Below, piece after piece: positions 45,588 to 54,890 of a DNA stretch of 64,000 nucleotides. The stretch covers positions 2,418,001 through 2,482,000 of the forward strand of contig NZ_CP134398.1 of the NCBI RefSeq assembly GCF_002968335.2. The letters run 5' to 3'. Position 1 is the stretch's first letter. Each line of letters opens with the position of its first letter. Position numbers and translations under genes: made by a program. The DNA is from Mycobacterium sp. ITM-2016-00316. Its GTDB lineage: Bacteria > Actinomycetota > Actinomycetes > Mycobacteriales > Mycobacteriaceae. Below the pieces are notes generated by a model. The model made no database searches. It was given only the letters and a program-made list of their open reading frames with translations, and was not told where the DNA came from.

Positions 45588-47918
45588 ATGCCGACGGTCG
45601 GCCGGGTGGGGGCGGTGGCTACGGTCGCAACCCTGGCCTTCTGCGTCTGGCTGCTGGGTGGATGGGGTTCCCCACAGGCTCGGATCGCCATCGAGGATCT
45701 CGGTTTCGTCGTTCTCGCAATGTTCGTGACCGGCTGTTGCGCCCACGCTGCCTGGCGGTTCCGTGGTCGTCAGCGCACCATCTGGGTCTGCGTCACGATC
45801 GGCATGGCCGGGTACACCGTGGGGTCGGCGATCTGGGCGTATTACGAGTGGTGGCTCGCCGAATCACCCTTCCCGACCGTCGCGGACTTCGGTTATCTGC
45901 TGCTCCCGGTGTTCGTCTGCATTGCTTTGCTGATGGTGCCTGTCGGCGCGTCTCGGTACACCCACAGCCGGCTGGCGCTCGATGGAATCATCGTGGCGGT
46001 CGCGTTCTTCCAGATCGGCTGGTGGACGGTGCTGGATCAGGTGTTCCGGGACGGCGGGGCCAGCCGGTTCGCGGTCGGCGTCGCGCTGGCCTACCCGGTA
46101 CTGGACCTGGGCGTGTTGACCGTGGCGGTGCTGGTGCTGGGCCGGGCGCGCCTGGCCGAGCGGCGATCGCTGACACTGCTGGTCAGCGGCATGGTGTTGA
46201 TCGCGGTGGCCGACGGTGTCTTCGTCTATACGAACTCCCACGAGAATCTCACGGCCGTCACGTACGGCAGCATCGGCTGGGCGGCGGGTTTGCTGTTGAT
46301 CGCACTTGCCGCGTTGAGCCCGGAGCGGGGCGCCCGACGGCGCGGCACCGCAGATCGGGAGATCTCCCGCGCGGCGATGTGGTTGCCGTACGTGCCGATC
46401 GTCCTGGCCATGACGGTCGCGCTGGTGCGGTTTGCCCGCACGCCTGGACTGCCGCCGGCGTTGCTCGCCTCGGTGGTGCTGATCGTGCTGGTGTTGCTGA
46501 GACAGTTCATCGTGGTGGGGGAGAATCGCCGACTGCTCAAGGCCGTCGAGGCGCAGGCATTGCGGGACCCGCTCACCGGCCTGGCCAATCGCGCGCTGTT
46601 CCTGGACCGGTTGACGCATGCGATGGCGCTGCACCGCCGCGATGAGCAGTCGGTGGCGGTGCTCTCACTGGACCTCGACGACTTCAAGCTCGTCAACGAC
46701 GGTCTCGGCCATCCCGCCGGTGACCTGCTGCTGGTGCAGGCCGCCCAGCGCATCCTGGGCGCCGCCAGATCCAGCGATACGGTCGCACGCCTCGGCGGCG
46801 ACGAGTTCGTGGTGCTGATGGAGGGCAATACCGAGGATTCCCGTCAGGTGGCCCTGCAGGTGCTGCGCGCCTTCGACGAGCCGTTCGCGATCGACGGTCA
46901 CGCCCTGTCGTTGTGTCCCAGCGCCGGCCTGGCAGCCGCCACCGCGGACGACCCGGAGATGTCCGCCGACGCCCTGCTCAAGCAGGCCGATGTGGCGATG
47001 TACGTCGCCAAGCGGTCGCGGCTACGCGGGGTGCACGTGTACTCCGCCGGTGACATGGCCGATGTCGCGCACCTGGGGGCCGAGGCGAGGGGAGCCGCCG
47101 AGGCTGCGGCGCGCGAGAGCGCGGTGGCGCTGCTGCTGCTGGGACAGCTCCGGCACGCCATCGACAACCGGGAACTCACCCTGGCGTATCAGCCAAAGTT
47201 CGACCTGCACGACGACTCGATCGTCGGGGTGGAGGCTCTGGTGCGCTGGCCGCACCCCGAGCGGGGTCTGCTGGTGCCCGACCAGTTCCTGCAACTCGTC
47301 CGAGACCACGGGCTGATGCGGCCGATCACCGAGCTGGTGCTGACCCAGGCGCTCAACCAGGTCGCGGATTGGCGGGATGAGGGCCTGCTGGTGCCGGTCG
47401 CGGTCAATGTGTTCGCGCCGTCGCTGAGCGATCTCGGCCTGCCGTGGACCGTCGAACGGGCGCTCGATGAGCGCGGCCTGCCCCATGAGGTGCTGACCGT
47501 GGAGATCACCGAGGACCTGTTGTTGGGCAACCACGATCGTGCCCGCGCGGCGATCGAGCAGCTGCGCCACGGTGGGGTGCGGGTCGCGATCGACGACTTC
47601 GGCAGCGGCTATTCGGCGCTGTCCTACCTGTGGGAGCTCGATGTCGACGAACTCAAACTGGATCGGGCGTTCGTCACCAGGGTGCGGGAGGACCGCCGCG
47701 CCGCGGCGATCGTGCGTGCCGTGATCGACCTGGCCCGCGAGCTCGGTCTGACCACGGTGGCCGAGGGTGTGGAGGATGCCGAAACCGCGGCGCTGCTACG
47801 GGATTACGGCTGTCAGGTGGCGCAGGGTTACCTGTACACCGCGCCGCTGACGCCGCCGGACATGCTCAGTCTGCTGAGGTTGCGCCGGCCGGCACCAGAC
47901 GCAGCGATATCGAGTTGA
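45588..47918 (+). CDS. Membrane GGDEF-EAL cyclic-di-GMP enzyme
   Basis: 776 residues: about eight to nine N-terminal helices (residues 5-310) of an uncharacterised sensor region, GGDEF domain (about 325-480) and EAL domain (about 520-765). The synthase motif RLGGDEFVVLM is intact, with an RSSD inhibitory site five residues before it. The hydrolase motifs VEALVRW, EITEDLLL, IDDFGSGYSAL, KLDRAFV, AEGVED and QGYLY are also intact. Both making and breaking c-di-GMP are therefore possible; net direction cannot be told. TAGCGT ends six bases before the ATG. The 3' end overlaps convergent msrB by 53 bases. Confidence 0.9.
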   Translation: MPTVGRVGAVATVATLAFCVWLLGGWGSPQARIAIEDLGFVVLAMFVTGCCAHAAWRFRGRQRTIWVCVTIGMAGYTVGSAIWAYYEWWLAESPFPTVADFGYLLLPVFVCIALLMVPVGASRYTHSRLALDGIIVAVAFFQIGWWTVLDQVFRDGGASRFAVGVALAYPVLDLGVLTVAVLVLGRARLAERRSLTLLVSGMVLIAVADGVFVYTNSHENLTAVTYGSIGWAAGLLLIALAALSPERGARRRGTADREISRAAMWLPYVPIVLAMTVALVRFARTPGLPPALLASVVLIVLVLLRQFIVVGENRRLLKAVEAQALRDPLTGLANRALFLDRLTHAMALHRRDEQSVAVLSLDLDDFKLVNDGLGHPAGDLLLVQAAQRILGAARSSDTVARLGGDEFVVLMEGNTEDSRQVALQVLRAFDEPFAIDGHALSLCPSAGLAAATADDPEMSADALLKQADVAMYVAKRSRLRGVHVYSAGDMADVAHLGAEARGAAEAAARESAVALLLLGQLRHAIDNRELTLAYQPKFDLHDDSIVGVEALVRWPHPERGLLVPDQFLQLVRDHGLMRPITELVLTQALNQVADWRDEGLLVPVAVNVFAPSLSDLGLPWTVERALDERGLPHEVLTVEITEDLLLGNHDRARAAIEQLRHGGVRVAIDDFGSGYSALSYLWELDVDELKLDRAFVTRVREDRRAAAIVRAVIDLARELGLTTVAEGVEDAETAALLRDYGCQVAQGYLYTAPLTPPDMLSLLRLRRPAPDAAISS

Positions 47919-48297
47919 TGCAGTACCGCTGATCGGTCGGCGTCGGGTAACCCTCGCCCTCGAAGACGTGCCCGAGGTGGCTGTGGCAGTTCGCGCAGAT
48001 CACCTCGATACGGGTCATGCCCAGCGAATCGTCGCGTTTGAGAATCACCGCTTCCGAGTCGGCGGGGTCGAAGAAAGACGGCCAGCCGCAATGGGATTCG
48101 AACTTCTCCGTGCTGCGGAACAGTTCGGCGCCGCAGGCCCGGCAGGCGTAGACCCCGTCGGTTTTGGTGTCGGTGTACTCGCCGGTGAAAGGCCGTTCGG
48201 TGCCGGCGCGGCGCAACACCGCGAACTCGGCGGGGTTGAGCTTTTCGCGCCACTGGTCGTCGGTCAGCTCGAGCTTGGGACCGGAGGGTGTCGTCAT
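47866..48297 (-). CDS. msrB: Peptide methionine-R-sulfoxide reductase
   Basis: Repairs the R form of methionine sulfoxide. 143 residues: LTDDQWREKLNPAEFAVLR, zinc-binding CRACG and CANC pairs, CGWPSF, GHVFEGEGYPT and the nucleophilic Cys in RYCINSISL. The resolving Cys seems absent, as in CxxC-zinc forms that use thioredoxin or another Cys. Coupled to aftC by an ATGA overlap. Its last 53 bases are shared with the convergent GGDEF-EAL gene. Confidence 0.95.
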   Translation of the reverse strand: MTTPSGPKLELTDDQWREKLNPAEFAVLRRAGTERPFTGEYTDTKTDGVYACRACGAELFRSTEKFESHCGWPSFFDPADSEAVILKRDDSLGMTRIEVICANCHSHLGHVFEGEGYPTPTDQRYCINSISLRLVPAGATSAD

Positions 48298-49583
48298 GAT
48301 TCAACGCTAGCGCGCCGACGCTCATCCGTCATCCACGGCGGATCGATGCCGGAATCCAGCCTGCCCTCGGACTTGGCATCCAGATAGCGGAAGTACAACA
48401 CGCAGAACACGACCACCAACAACAGCGACCAGCCGTAGGTGATCTTCATGTACTCCAGGAAGCGTCCGGTGGTCGGCCAATGGCCCAGCAGCCAACGGTC
48501 CATCGTCATGAACCCGTACACCGCCAGCCAGGCCGGCCAGTTGTGCAGTACCGAGTTGCGCAGCACGACCGTCATCAGGAACGGGAACAGCATGGTCGAG
48601 TAGTAGCCCTGGCCCAACGAGAGCACCAGGAACGACGCGGTCAGCAGCACACCCGAGGAGGTCAGCAGCCAGAACAGCGGATCACGTTCGCGGTAGTACC
48701 GGTAGAGCAGGTACAGGCTGCCCGCGGCCAGCAGCGTGAAAAGAATGCGCAGCCCCAGGATCAGCCACATCGGCAGCCCGTAGTAGATGCCGTTGCCCAG
48801 GATCGAGGAGTTGAAGTAGTCGCGGGTCTCCATGATGTACGGCACGGTGCGGTGCACGAAGCTCATCGGATCGGACACCAGTGGCCATGCGGCCGCGTTG
48901 AACACCAGCGGAACACCGAAAGCGGTGATCAATGTGTAGAACTGGCGATTGAGCACCGGTAGCAACAACAGCGGGGCCAGCGACGGTTTGACCACCAGGG
49001 TGAGGCCGATGGCCGCGCCCGCCAGCAGTTCGGCGTTGCGTCCGCCCTTGAGCAGGAACGTGAAGAACAGCACTCCGCCCAGCAGCATGCAGCCGTTGAT
49101 GTTGGTGAACACCAAAGTGTTGGTGACGGATTCGGTGCAGAACATCGCGAGCAGCAGCGCCGGCGCGGCGACCGATTTCAGGGTGTAGTCGAACATCCGC
49201 AGCAGCAGGTAGGCCGCGATGAGGAAGGCGATGACGTTGAACGTGATGTACCAGTAGCGCGCGGCGTCGACGGGCAGGTAGCCGAACGGGGCGAGCAGCA
49301 GGGTGCCGCCGGGGGGATACAGATAGTGCGGGTCGACGTGCCCGAAGTTCTCGTTGTAGATGTCCCAGCCCATTTTGAAATTGATGACCGCCCGGTAGAC
49401 CGGGCCGAAATCATCGGTGATGTAGCCGTTGGTGCCCAGCACGTAGCTGCGGTGGATCACCGACAGGATGGCGACGGGCCACAGGATCGACCGCAGAATG
49501 GTGGCGGTGCTGGGCGGTGTGGTGCTGGGGCGAAAGGCGTTCAGCACACCGGAAGGCAGGAACGACACCAGCGCACCGTACAC
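48294..49583 (-). CDS. aftC: AftC arabinofuranosyltransferase
   Basis: Decaprenylphosphoryl-arabinose-dependent GT-C transferase that adds alpha-1,3 arabinofuranose branches to arabinogalactan and lipoarabinomannan. 429 residues, about ten to eleven helices. Conserved with Rv2673: PSTATILRS, the acidic loop NGYITDDFGPVYRAV with DD as likely catalytic pair, YPPGGTLLLAPFGYLP, and YFRYLDAKSEGRLDSGIDP. GTG start. First gene of the aftC-msrB pair. A cell-wall gene diagnostic of the mycolate lineage. Confidence 0.95.
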   Translation of the reverse strand: MYGALVSFLPSGVLNAFRPSTTPPSTATILRSILWPVAILSVIHRSYVLGTNGYITDDFGPVYRAVINFKMGWDIYNENFGHVDPHYLYPPGGTLLLAPFGYLPVDAARYWYITFNVIAFLIAAYLLLRMFDYTLKSVAAPALLLAMFCTESVTNTLVFTNINGCMLLGGVLFFTFLLKGGRNAELLAGAAIGLTLVVKPSLAPLLLLPVLNRQFYTLITAFGVPLVFNAAAWPLVSDPMSFVHRTVPYIMETRDYFNSSILGNGIYYGLPMWLILGLRILFTLLAAGSLYLLYRYYRERDPLFWLLTSSGVLLTASFLVLSLGQGYYSTMLFPFLMTVVLRNSVLHNWPAWLAVYGFMTMDRWLLGHWPTTGRFLEYMKITYGWSLLLVVVFCVLYFRYLDAKSEGRLDSGIDPPWMTDERRRASVES

Positions 49584-49603
49584 CGCAGCTGGTCGTGGCT
49601 TGA

Positions 49604-51166
49604 TCAGGCGGGGCAGAACGTGTCGGTCTCGGGCAGTTTGCCGCTTTCCAGATAACCGATGACCGGCGGCAGCGCACAGGACGTGTAGATGCTCGCGCCG
49701 TGCCCGATGCCCTGCCAGATCACCCGCTTGCTGTTGGAGCCGGCATTGATGATGGTGGCGGCCACCGCGGCCACCCCCTCGTTGCCGACGATGGGATCGT
49801 TCTGCACGCCGAGCAGCATGACCGGGATATTGAGGTTCTCGGGATCCTGCGGTGCGGTGCCACTGGGCCAGCTCAGGCAGTTGACCATCCGCAAGGCGCC
49901 GACGGTGCCGAACTGCGGGTACAGCCGGTCCCAGGCAACGACGAGTTCGCGGACCCGGTCGGGGGTGGGCCGATTGAGCGCGTCGCTGCAGCTGTTGACG
50001 AATTGTCCGTCGGTCTGGCGGATGGTCTCGGCCTGGGTGATCAGATTGGTCATCGCATTGGTGTCACCGGCGCGGGCGCCGGCGATGGCACCGGCCAGCG
50101 CATTGGTGGCACTGACCCGGTCTCCGCGCGGGAAGGCCAGCGCGGTGGTGATGGCGTCGGCCACCGCCGCTTCCGAGGCGCCGTTGGGGCCGTCGCCGTT
50201 GCGGGCGGCCGTGAGCAGTGCATCGACGGCACCCTTGGGGTCCGGACCCAGCGCGCAATTGGTGGCGGCGCACTGCGCGGCGAACGCGTCGAGGGCGGCC
50301 TGCTGTCCCTTGACCTTCTGCTCGGTGGCCGCTTCGGCGCCGATGGCCAGCGGCAGCGGAGAATCCAGCACCAGCCGCGCCACCTTGTCGGGGTGAGATC
50401 CGGCGTAGGCCAACGCGACCTGGGCACCGTTGCCGATGCCCATCAGCGCGATCGTCGGGACGTCCCAGGTGCTGCGCAACCGTTCGATGTCCTCGGCGGC
50501 GTGGGCGTTGTCATAGGCCGAATCGCCGGGGGCGATGGTGTCGGTGCAGGTGGTGGTGGCGGTCTGGACGATGGCGCTCAGGTTGGCCACCGGGTCGTCG
50601 CCGGGCTCGAACTGGGCCTGGTCGATCATCTCCTGCCGGTCGAACAGGTCGCGGCAGTCGATGGGGTCCGACAGCCCGGTGCCGCGGCGGTCGACGGCGA
50701 CGATGGGGTTGGTCTTGAGAATGTCGGCGCCGGCACGGGAGAGCCAGACCGGCAGCTGCGATGACGAGGGCAGGTCCGTCCCTGTGGTCATCACCAGCGG
50801 TCCGGCATCGGCGGGCGTATCGACCGAGGTGGCCCGCACGACCCCGATGGAGAGGGGGCTACCGCCAGCGCCCTTGATCGGATCGAGGTCGGCGTCGTAG
50901 GTGGCGCAGTCCAGGGTGACGCCCGGCGGCGCGGGCACGGCGGCATCGGCGAACACCCGGGAGGTGCAGTCCTGCCAGGACAAGTCGTTCTTGGGCACCT
51001 CCAGCGCGGGCGGTCCGTCGGCCTCGGCGGTGGTGGTCGGTGCGCCCTGCGGCCCGGCGCCGTCATCGGTGGCGAAACGCGGGTTGGCGGCCAGCAGCGG
51101 GGCACACGAGGTCAGCAGTACTGCGACCGACGACAGGGCGATCGTCGACAGAATCCCCACACGCAT
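49604..51166 (-). CDS. Lipoprotein of the TAP-like alpha/beta hydrolase family (Rv2672-like)
   Basis: 520 residues. Signal peptide MRVGILSTIALSSVAVLLTSC with LTSC lipobox, so lipid-anchored outside. The fold is that of tripeptidyl aminopeptidase-like hydrolases: VAVDRRGTGLSD, cap domain, C-terminal TAP-like domain with the acid near LLGVQNDPIVG and His in WQGIGHGASIY. The nucleophile elbow, usually GxSxG, reads MGIGNGAQ: Ser is replaced by Gly. The protein may be catalytically dead or use another residue. ATG 51166 starts the signal peptide. Downstream of the ribD-like gene, upstream of aftC. Confidence 0.88.
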   Translation of the reverse strand: MRVGILSTIALSSVAVLLTSCAPLLAANPRFATDDGAGPQGAPTTTAEADGPPALEVPKNDLSWQDCTSRVFADAAVPAPPGVTLDCATYDADLDPIKGAGGSPLSIGVVRATSVDTPADAGPLVMTTGTDLPSSSQLPVWLSRAGADILKTNPIVAVDRRGTGLSDPIDCRDLFDRQEMIDQAQFEPGDDPVANLSAIVQTATTTCTDTIAPGDSAYDNAHAAEDIERLRSTWDVPTIALMGIGNGAQVALAYAGSHPDKVARLVLDSPLPLAIGAEAATEQKVKGQQAALDAFAAQCAATNCALGPDPKGAVDALLTAARNGDGPNGASEAAVADAITTALAFPRGDRVSATNALAGAIAGARAGDTNAMTNLITQAETIRQTDGQFVNSCSDALNRPTPDRVRELVVAWDRLYPQFGTVGALRMVNCLSWPSGTAPQDPENLNIPVMLLGVQNDPIVGNEGVAAVAATIINAGSNSKRVIWQGIGHGASIYTSCALPPVIGYLESGKLPETDTFCPA

Positions 51167-51197
51167 GCCGACCACAGTAGCGATCGCCTGCTCCGGA

Positions 51198-51968
51198 TCA
51201 GTCGCGGCTGTAGCGCGTGTACAGATAGCCCTCGTCGTCGCCGAGCACGTGCCTGCGTTGCAGGCGGGTGATCAGCTCACGGTGCCCGTCGGCGATCCGC
51301 GTCGATCCGCCGCCCACGACCGTCGGGGCGATGGTCAGGCACAGTTCGTCGAGCAGACCGTCGGCGATGAAGGTGCCGAGCAGGCTGGGGCCGCCTTCGG
51401 CGAGCACCCGGGTCAACCCGAGGCCGGCCAGGGTGCGCAGGGCGGCACCGAGGTCGACGCCGCCGGGATCGGTGTCCGAGCAGTCGTAGACCTCGGCCAG
51501 GCCGGTGAACCGGGCGCGCGCTTCGGCGGCGGTGTCGTGGGTGGTCAGCAGCAGCGGGGGGACCTCGGTCTGGGTGAACACCGGCAGGTCGTGGTCGAGG
51601 TCGGCGGAGCGGGTGACGATCGCGATGGGTGGCACCTCGCGTTGCCCTCGCGCACAGCGGCGCTGCCGTTCGGGGACGCCGAGTTGGGCGCCGGAGTAGG
51701 TCTCGATGCGCACCGTGCCCGCGCCGACCACCACCACATCGGCCAGCTCACGCATCAGCCGGAACACGGCGCGGTCCCCGGCGCCGCCGAGGGCCCCGGA
51801 GCGGCCGTCGGCCGTCGCGGCGCCGTCGAGGCTGCTGATGAAATTGGCCCGCACCCAGCAGGAGGCCAGGTTCTCGGGGTAGGCGTAGTACTGCCCGAGG
51901 CGGTCCTCCTCGACGGTGGAGACCGGCCCGAAGGCTGTGAGATCCGTCCCAGCGGCGCTATCCGACAT
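51198..51968 (-). CDS. RibD C-terminal/DHFR-like reductase (Rv2671-like)
   Basis: 256 residues of the dihydrofolate reductase-like RibD_C fold. Rv2671 in M. tuberculosis has been reported to reduce dihydrofolate and to affect folate-drug response. Marks: WVRANFISSLDGAAT, RELADVVVVGAGTVRIETYSG (NADPH loop), LAEGGPSLLGTFI and CLTIAPTVVGGG. Deaminase domain of true RibD is absent. ATG 51968 aligns with the Rv2671 start; an ATG nine bases earlier is possible. Divergent from the zapE-like gene. Confidence 0.9.
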   Translation of the reverse strand: MSDSAAGTDLTAFGPVSTVEEDRLGQYYAYPENLASCWVRANFISSLDGAATADGRSGALGGAGDRAVFRLMRELADVVVVGAGTVRIETYSGAQLGVPERQRRCARGQREVPPIAIVTRSADLDHDLPVFTQTEVPPLLLTTHDTAAEARARFTGLAEVYDCSDTDPGGVDLGAALRTLAGLGLTRVLAEGGPSLLGTFIADGLLDELCLTIAPTVVGGGSTRIADGHRELITRLQRRHVLGDDEGYLYTRYSRD

Positions 51969-52003
51969 GGGCAACATTGCAGCACGTCGCTAGGGTGCCT
52001 GAC

Positions 52004-53044
52004 ATGCAAAGCACGGGCGCCGTCGCGGGTCTGGTCGATCGGCGGCCGAGTGTCACCCCCGAACGGCTGGTCGCACAGCTGGTCCCGCCGCCCACATTTG
52101 CCGATGTCAGCTTCGACACCTACCGGCCCGATCCGTCCGAACCGTCGCAGGCGGCGGCCGTCGGGCACTGCCGCTCGTTCTGCGAGCTCGCCATGCAACG
52201 CCGGGCCGGCAAGAAGAAGCTGTTCGGCAAGCGTGAGGTGCTGCCCGGTGTCGGCGTGTACCTCGACGGCGGGTTCGGTGTCGGCAAGACCCACCTGCTG
52301 GCGTCGACGTATTACACGATGTCCCAGGGCGATGCCCCGGTGGCGTTCGCGACGTTCGGCGAGTTGACCCAGCTGGCCGGGGTGTTCGGCTTCACCGAGT
52401 GCATCGACCTGCTCGCCGACTATGCGGTGGTCTGCATCGACGAGTTCGAACTCGACGATCCGGGTAACACCACGCTGATCTCCCGGCTGCTCTCGGCACT
52501 GGTGGAGCGCGGCGTGTCGATCGCGGCGACGTCGAACACGCTGCCCGAGCAGCTCGGTGAGGGCCGCTTCGCCGCGCAGGACTTCCTGCGTGAGATCAAC
52601 ACGCTGTCGGCGATTTTCACCACCATCCGCATCGAGGGCCCCGACTACCGGCACCGCGGGTTGCCTCCGGCGCCCGAACCGTTGACCGATGACGAGGTGC
52701 GCACCGCGGCGTCGGCGAAAAGTGGTGCCACCCTTGATGATTTCGACGCGCTGTGTGCTCACCTGGCCACCATGCACCCGTCGCGCTATCACGCGCTGAT
52801 CGACGATGTCACCGAGGTGTTCATCACCGGGGTGCACCCGATCGACGACCAGAGCGTGGCATTGCGCCTGGTGGCACTGACGGACCGGTTATATGACGCC
52901 GGAATCCCGATCCTGGCCTCGGGCACCAAGCTGGACACCATCTTCAGCGACGACATGGTGGCCGGCGGGTTCCGCAAGAAGTACCTGCGCGCCACATCGC
53001 GCATGTTGGCGCTGACTGCCGCGGCACAGTCCTCGACGAGCTGA
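52004..53044 (+). CDS. zapE: AFG1/ZapE-family ATPase (Rv2670c-like)
   Basis: AAA-type ATPase of 346 residues; ZapE in E. coli binds division protein FtsZ and mitochondrial AFG1 assists protein turnover. Walker A GGFGVGKTHLLAS, Walker B VVCIDEFELDDPGN, sensor segment AATSNTLPEQLGEGRFA (sensor Asn and Arg region). TAGGGT ends seven bases before the ATG, indicating a leaderless mRNA. It is followed with no gap by a hydrolase gene (TGA directly before ATG). Confidence 0.9.
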   Translation: MQSTGAVAGLVDRRPSVTPERLVAQLVPPPTFADVSFDTYRPDPSEPSQAAAVGHCRSFCELAMQRRAGKKKLFGKREVLPGVGVYLDGGFGVGKTHLLASTYYTMSQGDAPVAFATFGELTQLAGVFGFTECIDLLADYAVVCIDEFELDDPGNTTLISRLLSALVERGVSIAATSNTLPEQLGEGRFAAQDFLREINTLSAIFTTIRIEGPDYRHRGLPPAPEPLTDDEVRTAASAKSGATLDDFDALCAHLATMHPSRYHALIDDVTEVFITGVHPIDDQSVALRLVALTDRLYDAGIPILASGTKLDTIFSDDMVAGGFRKKYLRATSRMLALTAAAQSSTS

Positions 53045-53800
53045 ATGGCCGGGCCCGCGGTACTGCTGCTCCCGGGGGCCGGCGCGCGCTGCGACGGGTT
53101 CTTTCCCGGGTTGGCCGATTCGCTTGCCGCCGAACCGGGTTGCCGTGTCATCAGCCAGGATCTCCCGGAACCGCTGGGCACGGCAGCGGCGCAACTGCAT
53201 GAACTCGTCGCGCGGCTGGGCGCCGGACCGGTCGTCGTCGTCGGACAGAGCCTGGGCGGTGCGGTCGGGCTGCTGCTCGCGTGTGAGCACCCCGGCGATG
53301 TGGCAGGGCTGGTGCTGCTGGATGCCACGCCGATCAACGAGACGGTGCAGTGCCGGCGCGCCGAGCGCGCGCTTCGCGCCGTGGCCTTCGTCTGCCGAAT
53401 CCCGGTGATCCACCGTGTGGTGAAGGCACAGGCGGTGCGGGCAGCGGTGCGCGAGGCCGACAGGGTGCAGATGCGGCCGGACTGTGCGGCGGCCCATGCC
53501 CGGGTCGCCGCGGAGGCGGATCTGGTCAGCCTGGGCCGGGTGGTGGCCGGGTTTTCGGACCTGTCGGCGCAGTTCGACGAGAACGGTGTGCCGCGGGTGC
53601 CGGCCGCCGTCATCACCGCGGACCGCAAGCCCGCCCATGCGGTGCGATCGGCCCACCAGCGCATCGCCGACGTGCTCGGCGAACCGCTACTCTGCTGGCC
53701 CGGTTCCACGCACTCGGTGCACCTCACCCATCCCGACGAGGTACTCGAGGCCGTGCGCGATGTCCTGCAGCGTGCTCAGGCCGGCCGCACCATCACGTAG
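53045..53800 (+). CDS. Alpha/beta hydrolase
   Basis: 251 residues, cytosolic. Short N-terminal strand LLLPGAGARCDGF, nucleophile elbow VVGQSLGGAVGL, acid likely in VITADRKPAHAV and His in WPGSTHSVHLTHPDEV. ATG abuts the zapE stop, so translation is coupled. Its 3' end overlaps the convergent acetyltransferase gene by 25 bases. Substrate unknown. Confidence 0.86.
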   Translation: MAGPAVLLLPGAGARCDGFFPGLADSLAAEPGCRVISQDLPEPLGTAAAQLHELVARLGAGPVVVVGQSLGGAVGLLLACEHPGDVAGLVLLDATPINETVQCRRAERALRAVAFVCRIPVIHRVVKAQAVRAAVREADRVQMRPDCAAAHARVAAEADLVSLGRVVAGFSDLSAQFDENGVPRVPAAVITADRKPAHAVRSAHQRIADVLGEPLLCWPGSTHSVHLTHPDEVLEAVRDVLQRAQAGRTIT

Positions 53801-54294
53801 TCGCTCTCGACGCTGTCGCCGAGCCGGAACGTCTTGGTGCCGCCGACCCGGAATCCGGATTTGGCGTAGAAGCGTTGCGCCCGCTGGTTTTCCTGGTTGA
53901 CGCCCAGCCACACGCAGGCGGCATCGGTGCTGCGCCGCAGGGATTCGGCCATCAACGCCGCGGACACCCCTGCGCCGTGCATATCGGGCAGCGTATACAT
54001 CTTGGAGATCTCCACGGCCGGGCGCAGCGGTACTGCCCGCTGCACATCGGCGTCCTCGGGTACGCCACGAATCAACATGGCGTAGCCGAGGATTCGGGTG
54101 TCGTCGCGGGCGATCAGCACGACGCGCTGCGGGTCGTCCAGATAGCCGGCGAACGCCTGCACCGACAGGTTCGCCGCGATGAAGGCCTTGACGTTCGCTG
54201 CGGTGACACCGGGCGGGCAGGCCAGCGGAAAGGTGATGGCGGCGACGGCGGCGAGTTCGGTCAGATCCGCCGGTCCGGGTACCTCGACGCGCAC
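53776..54294 (-). CDS. GNAT-family acetyltransferase (Rv2669-like)
   Basis: 172 residues. Acetyl-CoA-binding core: EISKMYTLPDMHGAGVSAAL (the motif A position with atypical HGAGVS rather than R/QxxGxG/A), WLGVNQENQRAQRFYAKSGF and RVGGTKTF at the end. The acceptor is unknown. GTG 54294 is the first start after the upstream gene's stop; the M. tuberculosis protein is about 156 residues, so a later start is possible. Overlaps neighbour genes on both sides or abuts them closely. Confidence 0.84.
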   Translation of the reverse strand: MRVEVPGPADLTELAAVAAITFPLACPPGVTAANVKAFIAANLSVQAFAGYLDDPQRVVLIARDDTRILGYAMLIRGVPEDADVQRAVPLRPAVEISKMYTLPDMHGAGVSAALMAESLRRSTDAACVWLGVNQENQRAQRFYAKSGFRVGGTKTFRLGDSVESDYVMVRPA

Positions 54295-54299
54295 GACGA

Positions 54300-54842
54300 T
54301 CAGGGCAGCGGCGAGCCCGGCTGCCAGATGTTCCACTGGGCCAGGTGCGCGCCGGTCTGCGGGTTGATCATCACGACGTTGGTGACTAGCGCGCGGTACA
54401 CGTCCCAGTAGACGCCACCGTTGACGGTGGCGCCGGGGGGTGCGTTCAGCAGTGCCTTCTCCAGCGCGTCCGGGGCGTCGGTGTGTTTGGCGGCGTATGC
54501 GTCGGCATAGGGGGTCACGCCGCTGAACGTGGTGGCGATGGCCAGCTTGTACGGGTTGGGCGCGGAGATGACGTGCACCGTCACCCCGGCGCGCCAGGGA
54601 CCACCCTGGGCGCGCCAGCGCGGAGAGCCGTTCCAGCCCCACCCCGGAGGCACCGGCACGCCCACCACGTCGTGCACGGTCACGTCGGCGACGAAGTCGT
54701 CGAACTGCACGCGCAACGTCTCACCCAGGTTGCCGATGGGGGTGACCGCTGCCGCGGCGGGCGGCGCGATGCCGACTGTCACCGCGGCGGTCAGGCTCGT
54801 CAGGAGAACCGCGAACCAGGTGCGGACCTTTGCCAATCGCAT
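54300..54842 (-). CDS. Secreted protein (Rv2668-like)
   Basis: 180 residues: signal peptide (about 1-33, WFAVLLTSLTAAVTVGIAPPAAAA) and a compact beta-rich domain with VRFQFDD-like strand (LRVQFDDFVADVTVHDVVG), GWGWNGSPRWRAQGGP and a DALEKALLNAPPGATVNGGV segment. It resembles small exported mycobacterial immunoglobulin-like proteins; the function is unknown. ATG 54842 opens the signal; earlier in-frame ATGs at 54851 and 54872 exist. Confidence 0.8.
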   Translation of the reverse strand: MRLAKVRTWFAVLLTSLTAAVTVGIAPPAAAAVTPIGNLGETLRVQFDDFVADVTVHDVVGVPVPPGWGWNGSPRWRAQGGPWRAGVTVHVISAPNPYKLAIATTFSGVTPYADAYAAKHTDAPDALEKALLNAPPGATVNGGVYWDVYRALVTNVVMINPQTGAHLAQWNIWQPGSPLP

Positions 54843-54890
54843 GCCTGGCATCTTGGCACATGCCCGGCGCACACTCCGGTGTTCGGCGGT

